DNA of 53,630 nt from Bacteroidota bacterium (GCA_963169455.1 CAUJDW010000144.1:1-53630), one strand, 5' to 3'; positions 41,412-50,075 are shown, counted from the stretch's first letter. Notes: generated from the sequence alone by a model not told the origin. Numbers and translations are program-made.

Positions 41412-42725
41412 TCACTTGCGCTTTTTCCTGTTGCGGTTGTTGCGCCGGCGGCCGCCTTCCCGCGCGGGGCCCTGTTCCTGGCCAGGCCCTTTGCCTTCCG
41501 CTTTGGGCTGGTTTTCACCAGGTTTTCTCGCCGGTTTTGGCGCACTGCCCTCCCCGCCGCTTCGGGGCGTGTTGCTAAAGGCTTTTTTGTCCTTACCCTT
41601 GCTCTTCTTCTTCCGCTTTTTCCTGCGCCTTTCCTCTTCGGGAAGCTCCACTGCGCCGGTCACGTCTTCGTAATCGACATCTTTTTCCACCGTTTCAACT
41701 TTGATGGCAAGGCTCATCAGGTCGGCGGGTTTTTCACCTCTTTTGTTCATGTCCAGTATCTGGCGCGCCTGCAGGGGGTCCAGGGTGAATATCTTGCCCC
41801 GCCCATTGTCCCTTTCGTAAGCGTAGAACATCTGGCGTTTGAAGATGTCGGTCTTCAGCAGGATGGCGTCTCCGGCCTCGGTCTGGAGTTTGTCCGCATT
41901 TTTGGGGAAATGTTCCAGCGCGTCGAGGTAAGTGTCGAGTTCGTAATTCAGGCAGCACTTGAGGCGGCCGCACATACCGGACAGTTTGGACTGGTTGATG
42001 GCCAGGTTTTGGTAGCGGGCGGCGGCAGTGGTGACCGAGCGGAAATCCGTCAGCCAGGTGGAACAACACAATTCGCGGCCACAAGACCCCAGCCCCCCGA
42101 TGCGGGCCGATTCCTGGCGCGCGCCGATCTGCCGCATCTCGATCTTCACCCGGAATTCCTTGGCGTAATGCCGGATGAGTTCGCGGAAGTCGACCCTGCC
42201 GTCGGCCGTGTAGTAAAAGGTCGCTTTGCGCTTGTCGCCCTGGTATTCCACGTCGCCGATTTTCATGTCCAGGCCCAGGGTGCGCGCAATGACGCGGGCG
42301 CGCACCATAGTCGGCAACTCCAGTTCCCGGGCTTCGGCCAGGCGCTCCAGGTCGCGCTCATTGGCCGGCCTGATGATGCCGTGGAGCACCTCGTCCTCCC
42401 GGGCGCCTTTTTTGCGCATCTGTAGCCTGACCAGCTCGCCGGACAGGGAGATTCGCCCCACGTCGAGCCCGTTGCCCGTTTCGACTACCACCATATCACC
42501 CGTATAGGCGCGGGTGAAGGGCGGGTTTTTGAAAAATCCTTTTCGGGCGCCGTTCTTGAAGCTGACTTCCACTATTTCGAACGGATCGGTATCGTTGATA
42601 TCCATGCTGGATAACCAGTCGAAGGTGTTCAGGCGGTTACACCCGCCGCTGGCGCAGCCATTGTTGCTTCCGCAACCCTTTGCCGAGCCATTGCTGCTAC
42701 ATACGGAACATCCTGTGCATCCCAT
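41412..42725 (-). CDS. ricT: PSP1-domain iron-sulfur regulatory protein RicT
   Basis: A 437-residue homologue of RicT (YaaT). The N-terminus is Cys-rich (C3, C6, C9, C18, C24, C29), followed by the PSP1 domain (about 45-300) with the conserved motifs LGSCGRELCCSTWLTDF and SKLSGMCGRLKCCLNYELD. In Firmicutes, RicT with RicA and RicF forms an iron-sulfur complex that affects RNA maturation by RNase Y; in Bacteroidota its partners are less defined. The last about 75 residues are a Lys/Arg-rich, low-complexity tail (EEERRRKKRKKKSKGK and later RRRNNRNRKKRK), which could bind nucleic acid. It lies 49 bp after holB on the same strand, a neighbourhood also known from Firmicutes. Confidence 0.9.
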   Translation of the reverse strand: MGCTGCSVCSSNGSAKGCGSNNGCASGGCNRLNTFDWLSSMDINDTDPFEIVEVSFKNGARKGFFKNPPFTRAYTGDMVVVETGNGLDVGRISLSGELVRLQMRKKGAREDEVLHGIIRPANERDLERLAEARELELPTMVRARVIARTLGLDMKIGDVEYQGDKRKATFYYTADGRVDFRELIRHYAKEFRVKIEMRQIGARQESARIGGLGSCGRELCCSTWLTDFRSVTTAAARYQNLAINQSKLSGMCGRLKCCLNYELDTYLDALEHFPKNADKLQTEAGDAILLKTDIFKRQMFYAYERDNGRGKIFTLDPLQARQILDMNKRGEKPADLMSLAIKVETVEKDVDYEDVTGAVELPEEERRRKKRKKKSKGKDKKAFSNTPRSGGEGSAPKPARKPGENQPKAEGKGPGQEQGPAREGGRRRNNRNRKKRK

Positions 42726-42774
42726 ATTATTGATCTGTATTTATATGTGAAAGCGGCAGCAGCCGGCGCGCGGT

Positions 42775-43926
42775 TCAGAGTACGTTCTGAACCGGCAGGC
42801 CGGAGTATGCTTCCGCCAGTTTTCCTTTCATAATCTTGTTCATGCTGATCGAAGCGTCGAGGAACAACACCTTCGGGTTGGCGTTGCGCTCCACGGCGAA
42901 GGAGCAATCCGAGAACAGCTTCGCCAGTTGATCCATCTGGCCCAGTTCCAGGAGGGGCGCCATGTTCCGCGCCGTTTCCAGTTCTTCGGCCTGCAGCCGC
43001 ACCGATACGCTTTCGCCGGCCGCTTTCAGCACGGCCAATTCGCGCAGGAAATGCAGGGCATAGCGCAGGAAATGCTTTTGATTTTCCCGCCCGAGCGAGG
43101 CCACTTTTTCCGACCACTCCACCAGGCTGATGCCGTTGCCGCGGTAACACTGCCGCATCCAGTTGAGGAACAGCCCGGTGTTGTCGTTGCTGTGCTGTTC
43201 TGCGATCTGCAGAGCCTCGTTGAAATCCCCGTTGGCGAGGAAGGCGGCCGATTGGGCCTCCCTGGGGCCAAGCCCTTTGCGCAGGGCAAGGCCCGCCGAG
43301 ACTTCGGCGTCGCTCAGCGCCCTGATGCTGATGATCTGGCAACGGGATAAAATGGTGTTGAGAATGAGCTCCTGGTTTTCCGCCACCAGGATGAAGATGG
43401 TGTTTTCCGGCGGCTCCTCGATGATCTTAAGCAGCCGGTTGCCTTCCTTGCCGAGGAATTCGGGCAGCCACATGATGAGTATCTTATGGCTGCTTTCGAA
43501 GGTTTTGAGGCTCAGCTTGCGGACGATGTCGACGCATTCATCCCGGGTGATATTCCCCTGCTGGTTTTCGGCGCCGATGCTCCGAAGCCATTGGTTGATT
43601 TCCATGTAGGGGTTGTTCAGCACGGCCTCCCGCCATTGCCTGGCGAATTGGGTGCTGACTGCCCTGGGGCCGATGGTGGGATAGGAGAAATGAATGTCGG
43701 GATGGATGAGCTTGCCGGCCTTCAGGCAATGGCTGCAGTGGCCGCAGGCATCTTCATTCGTTTTGTTTTCGCACAGCACGTATTGGGCGAAGGCCAGGGC
43801 AAGGGACAGCTTTCCGCTGCCCTGGGGGCCGAGGAACAAGAGCGCATGCGGGAGCCTGCCCGCAGAGGCCATTCGCCTCAGCTGCCCTTTCTCGGCTTCC
43901 TGTCCAATGACGTCACTGAATGCCAT
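42775..43926 (-). CDS. holB: DNA polymerase III delta-prime subunit
   Basis: A 383-residue clamp-loader AAA+ protein. Walker A-like loop LFLGPQGSGKLSLALAFAQ, zinc-binding cysteines in CENKTNEDACGHCSHC, the segment PDIHFSYPT, and the sensor/Walker B-type region ILIMWLPEFLGKEGNRLLKIIEEPPENTIFILV are all in place, followed by LSRCQIISIRAL. In the Walker A loop Lys is retained (GSGKLS). The protein is slightly longer than the E. coli subunit. It helps load the beta clamp during replication. The adjacency to ricT is a conserved feature in several phyla. The upstream 513 bp have no supported gene. Confidence 0.93.
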   Translation of the reverse strand: MAFSDVIGQEAEKGQLRRMASAGRLPHALLFLGPQGSGKLSLALAFAQYVLCENKTNEDACGHCSHCLKAGKLIHPDIHFSYPTIGPRAVSTQFARQWREAVLNNPYMEINQWLRSIGAENQQGNITRDECVDIVRKLSLKTFESSHKILIMWLPEFLGKEGNRLLKIIEEPPENTIFILVAENQELILNTILSRCQIISIRALSDAEVSAGLALRKGLGPREAQSAAFLANGDFNEALQIAEQHSNDNTGLFLNWMRQCYRGNGISLVEWSEKVASLGRENQKHFLRYALHFLRELAVLKAAGESVSVRLQAEELETARNMAPLLELGQMDQLAKLFSDCSFAVERNANPKVLFLDASISMNKIMKGKLAEAYSGLPVQNVL

Positions 43927-44439
43927 AGCTCCTGTGGTGGTTGCAACGAGCTACGGAAGGCTGAACCGCGTTGGTAGCTGAAAGAGGGAAAGGGCCCGGC
44001 GCAGCGCGGAAAATCCACTTTCCCGGCCTGCCGCCCGGCTACTCTGCCGCATGCTCCGGCAAAACCGGCGCAGCATGACAAAGGCTCCTCATTTGTGCCT
44101 GGTTCGCGAAACGGAACCTGGCGATCCCCAATTTGTCGGCAAGCTCTCTTCAGAGCCCCTGTAATTGTTGATGCTGTGGCGTTCGGCAGCGCGGGTGGCG
44201 CCGCTTTTGCCACTATGGCCTGAGTTCTTCAGCATGATCAATCCCTTCGCCTCTGATTCCTTCTGCTTTGAATTTATGGATAGAATGCACTCCTTGCGAT
44301 TCAGCTATCCGTAAAAATAGTACGCGGGTAAAAATAGTGTTTTTATTCGTTATAACCCAATGTTTCCTCCACCGGCGGAAACCGGCCAACTTCTGCGCCC
44401 CGGATTTGTTTGCTTTGCAGACCAAAATAAAGAGAGGAT
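43927..44439. other. Gene-poor divergent region between holB and queD
   Basis: No gene is supported here; short open frames have no recognisable features. Near its right end an 11-bp direct repeat, GTAAAAATAGT, occurs at 44311-44321 and 44328-44338 (17-bp period), about 100 bp before queD, possibly a protein-binding pair. No convincing preQ1 riboswitch could be drawn by eye. GAGAGG lies a few bases before the queD start and could serve as its ribosome-binding site. Confidence 0.5.
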
Positions 44440-44853
44440 ATGAGGATTTCCGCTTACCGCAGGGCTCACTTCAACGCCGCCCACCGCCTGAACAACCCCA
44501 ACTGGAGCGAAGAAAAAAACCGCGAGGTATTCGGGCTGTGCAACAACCCCAACTACCATGGGCACAACTACGAGCTGGTCGTGAAAGTCACCGGAGAGGT
44601 CGACCCGGAAACGGGTTACCTCATCGACCTGAAATACCTGAAGGAAATTATCGAAGAACAGATAGAGCAGCGCTTCGACCACAAGAACCTGAACCTCGAC
44701 ACAGAGGAGTTCCGCAACCTTAACCCCACCGCGGAAAACATTTGCATCACCATCTGGCAGATCCTCCGCCGGGTGCTGGACGATCGTTACGAGCTGGGGG
44801 TGCGCCTCTATGAAACGCCGCGGAATTATGTGGAATATCCGTCCCGGCCCTGA
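44440..44853 (+). CDS. queD: 6-carboxytetrahydropterin synthase
   Basis: A 137-residue QueD/PTPS-family enzyme of the queuosine/7-deazapurine pathway. Zinc ligands are H15 in HFNAAHRL and the two His in YHGHNYELVV; the catalytic Cys is in GLCNNPNYHGHN, whose spacing fits QueD. The C-terminal acid is in RLYETPRNYVEY, and the central DLKYLKEIIEEQIEQRFDHKNLN carries the family Asp/His (RFDHKNLN). It converts dihydroneopterin triphosphate to 6-carboxy-tetrahydropterin. Other queuosine genes are not nearby. It is convergent with parC, 8 bp apart. Confidence 0.93.
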   Translation: MRISAYRRAHFNAAHRLNNPNWSEEKNREVFGLCNNPNYHGHNYELVVKVTGEVDPETGYLIDLKYLKEIIEEQIEQRFDHKNLNLDTEEFRNLNPTAENICITIWQILRRVLDDRYELGVRLYETPRNYVEYPSRP

Positions 44854-44861
44854 GGCGGGGC

Positions 44862-47510
44862 TCAGAACATCTTCGTCTGCCCGTTTTCCTCCACGTCAAA
44901 CTCTATGGTGTCGCCTGCGTGGTAGGAACGGGGCGGTTCATTTTCGGGCGCTGCTTCTTCATGCGGGCTTTCCGCTTTTTCCTCCCCCTCTCCATCAGCC
45001 ATTAGCCTGATGCTCAGCGGCTTCAGGTCGCTGAGCTTGTTGCCGATGGCCTTCCAGCCCTTTACGTCCACGAATTCAGCCACCCTGAGCGTGCCCTCCA
45101 CTTTTTTGGAGTTGACTTTCATGCTGTACTGGACGACAGGTTCCGGATCGAGAGAAGCAAGCAGGAGCTTTGTCTTTTTATTTTCGGTCAGGAAGGGGAA
45201 GCGCTGGTTGAGGCTGCTGGTTTCGACCTGGAACCGCTTGACCATGGTCCAACCCCGTTCTCCTTCAAAGTACACGACGTTGACGACGGCATTCGGGTCG
45301 AACTTTCCGATGTGCACGAGTTCCTGAGGTTCGAACCGTTTGTTCAGGTCCATTTCCGTTACCTCGTAGGAACCATCCTTGTATATGGCCAGCAGCGCGT
45401 CGCCCGTGTCGAATGCGCCGAGCAGTTTTCCCCGCCCGTCGGCATTGAGCCTGCCGCTGACTTCGTCTATCCAGACCTGAAGGGCGCCCAGGGTGGACCG
45501 GCCCACCTCCTTGAGGGTTATCTTGCGCACCGGGTATTTGGTGAGCAGGTTCCCCTTGGCGTTGCGCCCCTTGATCTCCAGTTCGCCGAAGTCGAAGTCG
45601 AAGAGCTTGTTGCGGGCGCGGCTGCCCTGTGACAGTTGCACGGTGACCACTTCCGCCTCGCCGTTGGGGTTGGCGCTGAAGTAGAGCACCTTGGACTCCC
45701 CTTCGCCGCCGCCGAGATCGTACTCCCGGTCGCGCGTGATGGCCTGCACGTGGAAGCGCTTGACAAAACTGCGCCCGGCCTTCAAATCGGAATAGGCCAG
45801 GTTGTAGGTCGTGCGGTCATCCCCTTTTTTCCAGACATCGACGTGGATGATGTCCTTGCCGGCAAATACCTTGTCGCTGATGCGGGAAACCAGGAATTTC
45901 CCATCCCGGCGGAAGACGATGACGTCGTCGATGTCGGAGCAATCGCAGACGAACTCGTCTTTCTTGAGCCCCCAGCCGATGAATCCTTCCGCGCGGTTGA
46001 CATAGAGTTTGGCGTTGTTGGCCACCACTTCGGTCGCTTCGATGGAGTCGAAGGTGACGATCCTGGTGCGGCGTTCCTTTCCCTTGCCGTACTTTTCGAG
46101 CAGTTCCTCGAAGTAAGCGATGGCAAAATCGACCAGGTTGTCCAGGTGGTGCTGCACCTCCCGGAGTTCTTCCTCCAGTTTGGCGATCTGCTCGTCCGCT
46201 TTGAAGGAATTGTACTTCGAGATGCGTTTGATCCTGATTTCGGTGAGGCGTATAAGGTCTTCCTCAGTGATATCCCGCAGCAGGAGCAGGCGTTTGTCGC
46301 CTTTCTCCACTTTTTCCCCCGGGGCGCGCACGTAGCGGCGCAGGCCCGCTTCGACGGCTTCCAGCACGGCTTCCCAGGTTTCGCACTCCTCGATGTCGCG
46401 GTAGATGCGCTTTTCGATGAAAATCTTTTCGAGGCTGGCGAAGTGCAGTTTTTCCTGGAGTTCGTGTTTTTTGATCTCCAGTTCCTGCCTCAGCAGTTCC
46501 TTGGTGTTCCCGGTGGATATTTCCAGGATTTCCTCTACGGTGAGGAAGTGCGGTTTGTCTTCGATGATGATGCAGGCATTGGGCGATACCGGCGTTTCGC
46601 AGAGCGTGAAGGCATAGAGGGCGTCGATAGTGAGGTCGGGGGAGACGCCCGGCGCCAGTTCCACGAGGATTTCCACCTCCTGGGCGGTGTTGTCGGTCAC
46701 CTTTTTGACCTTTATTTTGCCCTTCTCGTTGGCTTTGAGGATGCTCTCGATGAGGCTGCCGGTGGTGACGCCGAAGGGCAGTTCCCGGATTGCCAGCAGG
46801 CTCTTGTCCACTTTTTCGATCCGGGCGCGGATTTTCACTTTGCCGCCGCGTTTGCCGCCGTTGTAATCGGATACGTCGATCTGGCCGCCCGTTTCGAAAT
46901 CGGGATAGATCTTCACCTTTTTGCCCTGCAGCAGTTTGATGGAAGCCTTGATGAGCTCGACGAAGTTGTGCGGCAGTATTTTTGTGGACAGGCCTACGGC
47001 GATGCCGTCGGCGCCCTGGGCCAGCAGGAGCGGGAATTTCATGGGCAGGGCGATGGGCTCCCGCTTGCGCCCGTCATAGCTGAGCTGCCAGTTCGTCGTC
47101 TGGGCGTTGAAGGCCACGTCGAGGGCGAACCTGGTGAGCCGGGCTTCGATGTAGCGGGGGGCGGCGGCGGCGTCGCCGGTGCGCACGTCTCCCCAGTTGC
47201 CCTGGGTGTCAATGAGCAGCCCCTTCTGGCCCAGGCCGACCAGGGCGTCGCCGATGGCAGCGTCGCCGTGGGGGTGGTACTGCATCGTCTGCCCGATGAT
47301 GTTGGCCACCTTGTGGTACCGCCCGTCGTGCATCTCACGCATGGCGTGCAGGATGCGGCGCTGCACGGGCTTTAACCCGTCCTCAATGGCCGGCACTGCG
47401 CGTTCGAGAATGACATAGGAGGCGTAGTCCAGAAAATAGTCCTGGTACATGCCTTTTAGGGTGATGACTTTCTCCTGCCCGTTGTTTTGGCCGTTTACCA
47501 CTTCGCTCAT
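44862..47510 (-). CDS. parC: DNA gyrase/topoisomerase IV subunit A, ParC type
   Basis: An 882-residue type IIA topoisomerase subunit. The start at 47510 gives MSEVVNGQNNGQEKVITLK followed by the breakage-reunion domain: YVILERAVPAIEDGLKPVQRR, the quinolone-determining region YHPHGDAAIGDALVGL, and the active-site Tyr in AAPRYIEARLT. Coiled-coil tower residues follow, then a reduced C-terminal domain with beta-pinwheel-like repeats and an acidic tail (EGEEKAESPHEEAAPENE). The QRDR has Ala where GyrA/ParC usually has Ser, and Asp at the second key site. The sequence QGADGIAVGLSTKILPHNF is typical of the Bacteroidota ParC/GyrA-like group. ParE is not adjacent. Whether it works as ParC or as a second GyrA cannot be settled from one gene. 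Confidence 0.9.
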   Translation of the reverse strand: MSEVVNGQNNGQEKVITLKGMYQDYFLDYASYVILERAVPAIEDGLKPVQRRILHAMREMHDGRYHKVANIIGQTMQYHPHGDAAIGDALVGLGQKGLLIDTQGNWGDVRTGDAAAAPRYIEARLTRFALDVAFNAQTTNWQLSYDGRKREPIALPMKFPLLLAQGADGIAVGLSTKILPHNFVELIKASIKLLQGKKVKIYPDFETGGQIDVSDYNGGKRGGKVKIRARIEKVDKSLLAIRELPFGVTTGSLIESILKANEKGKIKVKKVTDNTAQEVEILVELAPGVSPDLTIDALYAFTLCETPVSPNACIIIEDKPHFLTVEEILEISTGNTKELLRQELEIKKHELQEKLHFASLEKIFIEKRIYRDIEECETWEAVLEAVEAGLRRYVRAPGEKVEKGDKRLLLLRDITEEDLIRLTEIRIKRISKYNSFKADEQIAKLEEELREVQHHLDNLVDFAIAYFEELLEKYGKGKERRTRIVTFDSIEATEVVANNAKLYVNRAEGFIGWGLKKDEFVCDCSDIDDVIVFRRDGKFLVSRISDKVFAGKDIIHVDVWKKGDDRTTYNLAYSDLKAGRSFVKRFHVQAITRDREYDLGGGEGESKVLYFSANPNGEAEVVTVQLSQGSRARNKLFDFDFGELEIKGRNAKGNLLTKYPVRKITLKEVGRSTLGALQVWIDEVSGRLNADGRGKLLGAFDTGDALLAIYKDGSYEVTEMDLNKRFEPQELVHIGKFDPNAVVNVVYFEGERGWTMVKRFQVETSSLNQRFPFLTENKKTKLLLASLDPEPVVQYSMKVNSKKVEGTLRVAEFVDVKGWKAIGNKLSDLKPLSIRLMADGEGEEKAESPHEEAAPENEPPRSYHAGDTIEFDVEENGQTKMF

Positions 47511-47825
47511 ATTGATTCCCTGAAGGGCGTTTATGCTTCCAGGCAAAGCTACAAAAATAGCTTCATTCCCGGAAACAAATAATTTGCACGTTTTATAAAA
47601 TAAAAACTTTTGTTTTAAAAGTCAATTTCAGGCAGATCACCGGGCTAACTTCCGAAGCATAGCCCGGCTGTTTTCAGGATAAACTTTGGAAATTTCCCAG
47701 GACATGCGCGGGCGCCCCCAGGCAGCACTCCGGGGCCTTTGTTCGTTGTCTGAATGTTGCCAAAAGCGATAATCCAGGTTGTATATCTTTAGCAATAGGG
47801 CTAACTTGGGCCAACTGAAACGTAC
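47511..47825. other. Divergent promoter region between parC and the ECF sigma gene
   Basis: No gene is present. The left part holds the parC promoter. CCGGGCTA (47640-47647) and TAGCCCGG (47660-47667) form a perfect 8-bp stem. GGGCTAACTT occurs at 47642-47651 and again at 47798-47807. A near-consensus -7 box, TATCTTTA, lies about 40 bp before the sigma-factor gene start. Confidence 0.5.
47544..47579 (-). promoter_or_regulatory. Two perfect -7 boxes upstream of parC
   Basis: Read leftward, TATTTTTG (complement of 47552-47559) and TAGCTTTG (complement of 47544-47551) are adjacent exact TAnnTTTG matches. A TTTG (complement of 47576-47579) lies 16 bp before the first and 24 bp before the second. 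Transcription would begin about 25 bp before the parC start. Confidence 0.6.
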
Positions 47826-48395
47826 ATGAGTATCGCTTTGCCCATTGAGTATGATGAGAGAGGCTTGATTCAGGCCTGCGAGCGCCAGGAGCGTTGGGCC
47901 CAGAAGGTGTTGTATGAGGAGTACTACAGCACGATGATGGGCGTATGCCTGCGCTATGCCACGGATGAAGAAGACGCCCTGGATATTTTGCACGAAGGCT
48001 TTATCAAGGTTTTCAAAAATGTCGGAAAATATCAGCCGGGAACGTCACTTTCTGCCTGGATACGCCGTATAATGGTCAATACGGCCATCGACTATTACCG
48101 CAAGGCCATCCGCCGGCGCACCGAAGGCCTGGAGCAGGCCTCCGGGATCAGCACCGGCGAAGCCGACGCCGTGAGCCAGTTTACGGAAAAAGAGATCCTG
48201 GAAGCGGTACAGCAGCTGTCGCCGGCATACCGGGCGGTATTCAACCTCTACGTCATCGAAGGCTATTCGCACCGGGAAATTGCCGATATGCTGGAGATCA
48301 CGGAAAGCACCTCCCGTTCCAACCTGGTAAAGGCGCGTTTTAAATTACAGGAATTACTGAGTTCGAGAATGTACGGATATGGAGAAAAAGAATGA
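47826..48395 (+). CDS. ECF-type RNA polymerase sigma factor
   Basis: A 189-residue sigma-70-family protein with region 2 (about 15-85: YYSTMMGVCLRYATDEEDALDILHEGFIKVFKNV) and region 4 (about 125-180: LEAVQQLSPAYRAVFNLYVIEGYSHREIADML followed by ESTSRSNLVKARFKLQELL). The loop between them is short. It would direct RNA polymerase to a stress or envelope regulon. Its final 17 bp overlap the next gene, which encodes the presumed anti-sigma partner, so they form a regulatory pair. The target promoters are not identifiable here. Confidence 0.92.
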   Translation: MSIALPIEYDERGLIQACERQERWAQKVLYEEYYSTMMGVCLRYATDEEDALDILHEGFIKVFKNVGKYQPGTSLSAWIRRIMVNTAIDYYRKAIRRRTEGLEQASGISTGEADAVSQFTEKEILEAVQQLSPAYRAVFNLYVIEGYSHREIADMLEITESTSRSNLVKARFKLQELLSSRMYGYGEKE

Positions 48396-49884
48396 GCAGT
48401 TCGACCGGGTAGTGCGGGAGAAGCTGGGCAAGCTGCAGGCGCCCTTCGACCCCGATAGCTGGCAGTTGCTGGAACAGCGGCTGGAGGAGGATGGCGTGGG
48501 CGCCGCCGAAAGGGGGGCTCCACTGGCGGACTCCCGTGGGCTCGACGAAATTCTGTTCGAAAAACTGCACCGGTACGAAGCTCCTTACCGGGCAGGGCAC
48601 TGGCATAAAATGGAGGCCCTGCTGGAGGAAACCTTCACCTGGCCGCGTTCCGTCCTGCGCTACAAACTCGCCGAACTGGCCCTGATGGCTTTGTTGGTGC
48701 TGGCCTTCTGGCAAAACACACCCGGGGGCGCGCCCTTCGGCAAAGGCCCTCAGGCCTGGGGGCCCGGTGCGGGCGAGGAGCCTGTTGCCCCTGCCCCGGC
48801 TTCTAAGGCGGAAACCGCTCCTGCTCCATCAGCTGCTCAGGCCTCAGCGGCAGCGGCCGGCGCCAGCCGATTTGACCAGCAAACTATGGGCGGCGGCCCT
48901 GCTTCCCCGCAGGCAGCGGAGACGGCCGCAAATGCTGCGCCCCTTAAAAATATTTCCCTTTCTGCGGCTGGCCTTCAGGGGCGATTGCGCTGGAGGCAGC
49001 TTCCGGAATTGCCGGGGAAAAAGTTTTTCCTGCCCGCAATACCGCCTGCTCCGGGTAGCAACCCTCCCGCGGGCATCTACCGGCCTGCGCCCATGGATAT
49101 GGAATTTCTCGAGGCCCCTGCCCCCGGCTTGCTGGCTTATGAGCCGGCCCGGGTTCTGGAAGAAGCCTCCATCCGCCGCCACCGCCTCAGCCCCGTCCTG
49201 CGCGTTGGCATGTTCGGCAGCGGCGATTATAACCATGTCATGGTGCCGCCAAGCGAAGAGAAAAGGATCAGCCAGGGCTTCGACCGCTACGCCATGGGCT
49301 ACGGCGGCGGCCTCTCACTCGGCCTGGAACTGGGGCGCTGGGAATTGGAATCAGGCGCTATCTACGCCGCACGACTTTATCCCGTGGGGCTGGTTTACGT
49401 CAACGGCAGCCTGGCCGACGGCCTGGAGGGGAGCGAACTGCGCAATTCGGAACTCAATATCCTGAACGTGCCCCTGCACCTGAGGTACAACGTCCTGCAT
49501 CGCGGAAACTGGCGCGCCTACGCCCTTGCAGGCGGTGCGCTGCAGGTGGCTTTCCAGTCCAATTTCTACACGGCCGACGCGCCTGAGTACTCCTACCGCC
49601 CCATCACCGCTCCCCCCGACCCCGCGCCGGGCGATGAGGGGCTCCTCGAACTGGTGCGCAAAAACGGGCGCGGCTGGTTCGAAGGCGGCGCCTTCGGGGA
49701 AAATGCCTACCTGACCGGTAACCTGGGTGTCGGCCTGGAACGCTATATCGACACCCGCTGGAGCATCTTCGCCCAACCAACCCTGCAGTACTCCCTGCAC
49801 TATTTCGGCCAGGGCCTGGGGCCCAACAACGACCGGATCAATTCCCTGTCCGTCTTCTTCGGCGCCAAGGTCAGGCTGCGCTGA
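48379..49884 (+). CDS. Membrane protein: anti-sigma-like repeats, one TM helix, putative beta-barrel
   Basis: A 501-residue protein, start overlapping the sigma-factor gene by 17 bp. N-terminal region (about 8-86) has two copies of a 30-residue unit, FDRVVREKLGKLQAPFDPDS... and LDEILFEKLHRYEAPYRAGH..., sharing D, EKL, AP, W and the C-terminal E-x-x-LEE. One TM helix follows at about 96-112 (KLAELALMALLVLAFWQ). After an Ala/Pro/Gly-rich linker (113-190) comes a beta-rich C-terminal region (about 270-501: LSLGLELGRWELESGAIYAA, LHLRYNVLHRGNWRAYALAGG, and a YSLHYFG-type strand near the end, finishing VFFGAKVRLR), which resembles Bacteroidota outer-membrane barrel proteins. Pairing with the sigma gene suggests a sigma-regulatory role. 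A topology with both an inner-membrane helix and an outer-membrane-like barrel is puzzling; the barrel could be a periplasmic beta-domain. Not a known family by eye. Confidence 0.75.
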   Translation: MEKKNEQFDRVVREKLGKLQAPFDPDSWQLLEQRLEEDGVGAAERGAPLADSRGLDEILFEKLHRYEAPYRAGHWHKMEALLEETFTWPRSVLRYKLAELALMALLVLAFWQNTPGGAPFGKGPQAWGPGAGEEPVAPAPASKAETAPAPSAAQASAAAAGASRFDQQTMGGGPASPQAAETAANAAPLKNISLSAAGLQGRLRWRQLPELPGKKFFLPAIPPAPGSNPPAGIYRPAPMDMEFLEAPAPGLLAYEPARVLEEASIRRHRLSPVLRVGMFGSGDYNHVMVPPSEEKRISQGFDRYAMGYGGGLSLGLELGRWELESGAIYAARLYPVGLVYVNGSLADGLEGSELRNSELNILNVPLHLRYNVLHRGNWRAYALAGGALQVAFQSNFYTADAPEYSYRPITAPPDPAPGDEGLLELVRKNGRGWFEGGAFGENAYLTGNLGVGLERYIDTRWSIFAQPTLQYSLHYFGQGLGPNNDRINSLSVFFGAKVRLR

Positions 49885-49968
49885 CCTGCAACCCCTTGGT
49901 GACTTTATGACTTGTTGACTTTATAATAGGGTGAGCCCCGGGCTGAGGCGAAACCATGGCCGCGGATA

Positions 49969-50020
49969 AGTCACGGGGTGGCTGAACTTCAGCAAAATCA
50001 AGGCAAGCCACCCCGTGACT
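49969..50020. repeat. Perfect 15-bp inverted repeat (REP-like)
   Basis: AGTCACGGGGTGGCT at 49969-49983 is exactly complementary in reverse to AGCCACCCCGTGACT at 50006-50020, with a 22-nt loop. It is the larger of two adjacent stem-loops. Confidence 0.75.
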
Positions 50021-50036
50021 GGCCTGCCCGTCCTCG

Positions 50037-50075
50037 CTGCGCTCAGCCGGGTAAAAATCTTTATCCGGCTCGCAG
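50037..50075. repeat. Second stem-loop of the REP-like region
   Basis: AGCCGGGTAAA (50045-50055) pairs with TTTATCCGGCT (50060-50070) over a 4-nt loop, with one G-U pair. Outer CTGCG/CGCAG (50037-50041 and 50071-50075) extends it around an asymmetric CTC bulge. The bases CGCAGTGACG next to it resemble the GTCATTGCGAG-type intergenic repeats known in several bacteria. Confidence 0.6.

Noticed and set aside
43878-44213. A leftward frame before holB
   Set aside because: No recognisable motif, overlaps the holB start and its composition is that of non-coding GC-rich DNA.
44339-44439. Possible preQ1 riboswitch before queD
   Set aside because: No convincing aptamer pattern of stem, C-rich loop and A-rich tail could be drawn by eye.
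45636-47375. A 579-residue rightward frame within parC
   Set aside because: It is antisense to a convincing topoisomerase gene; no family match.
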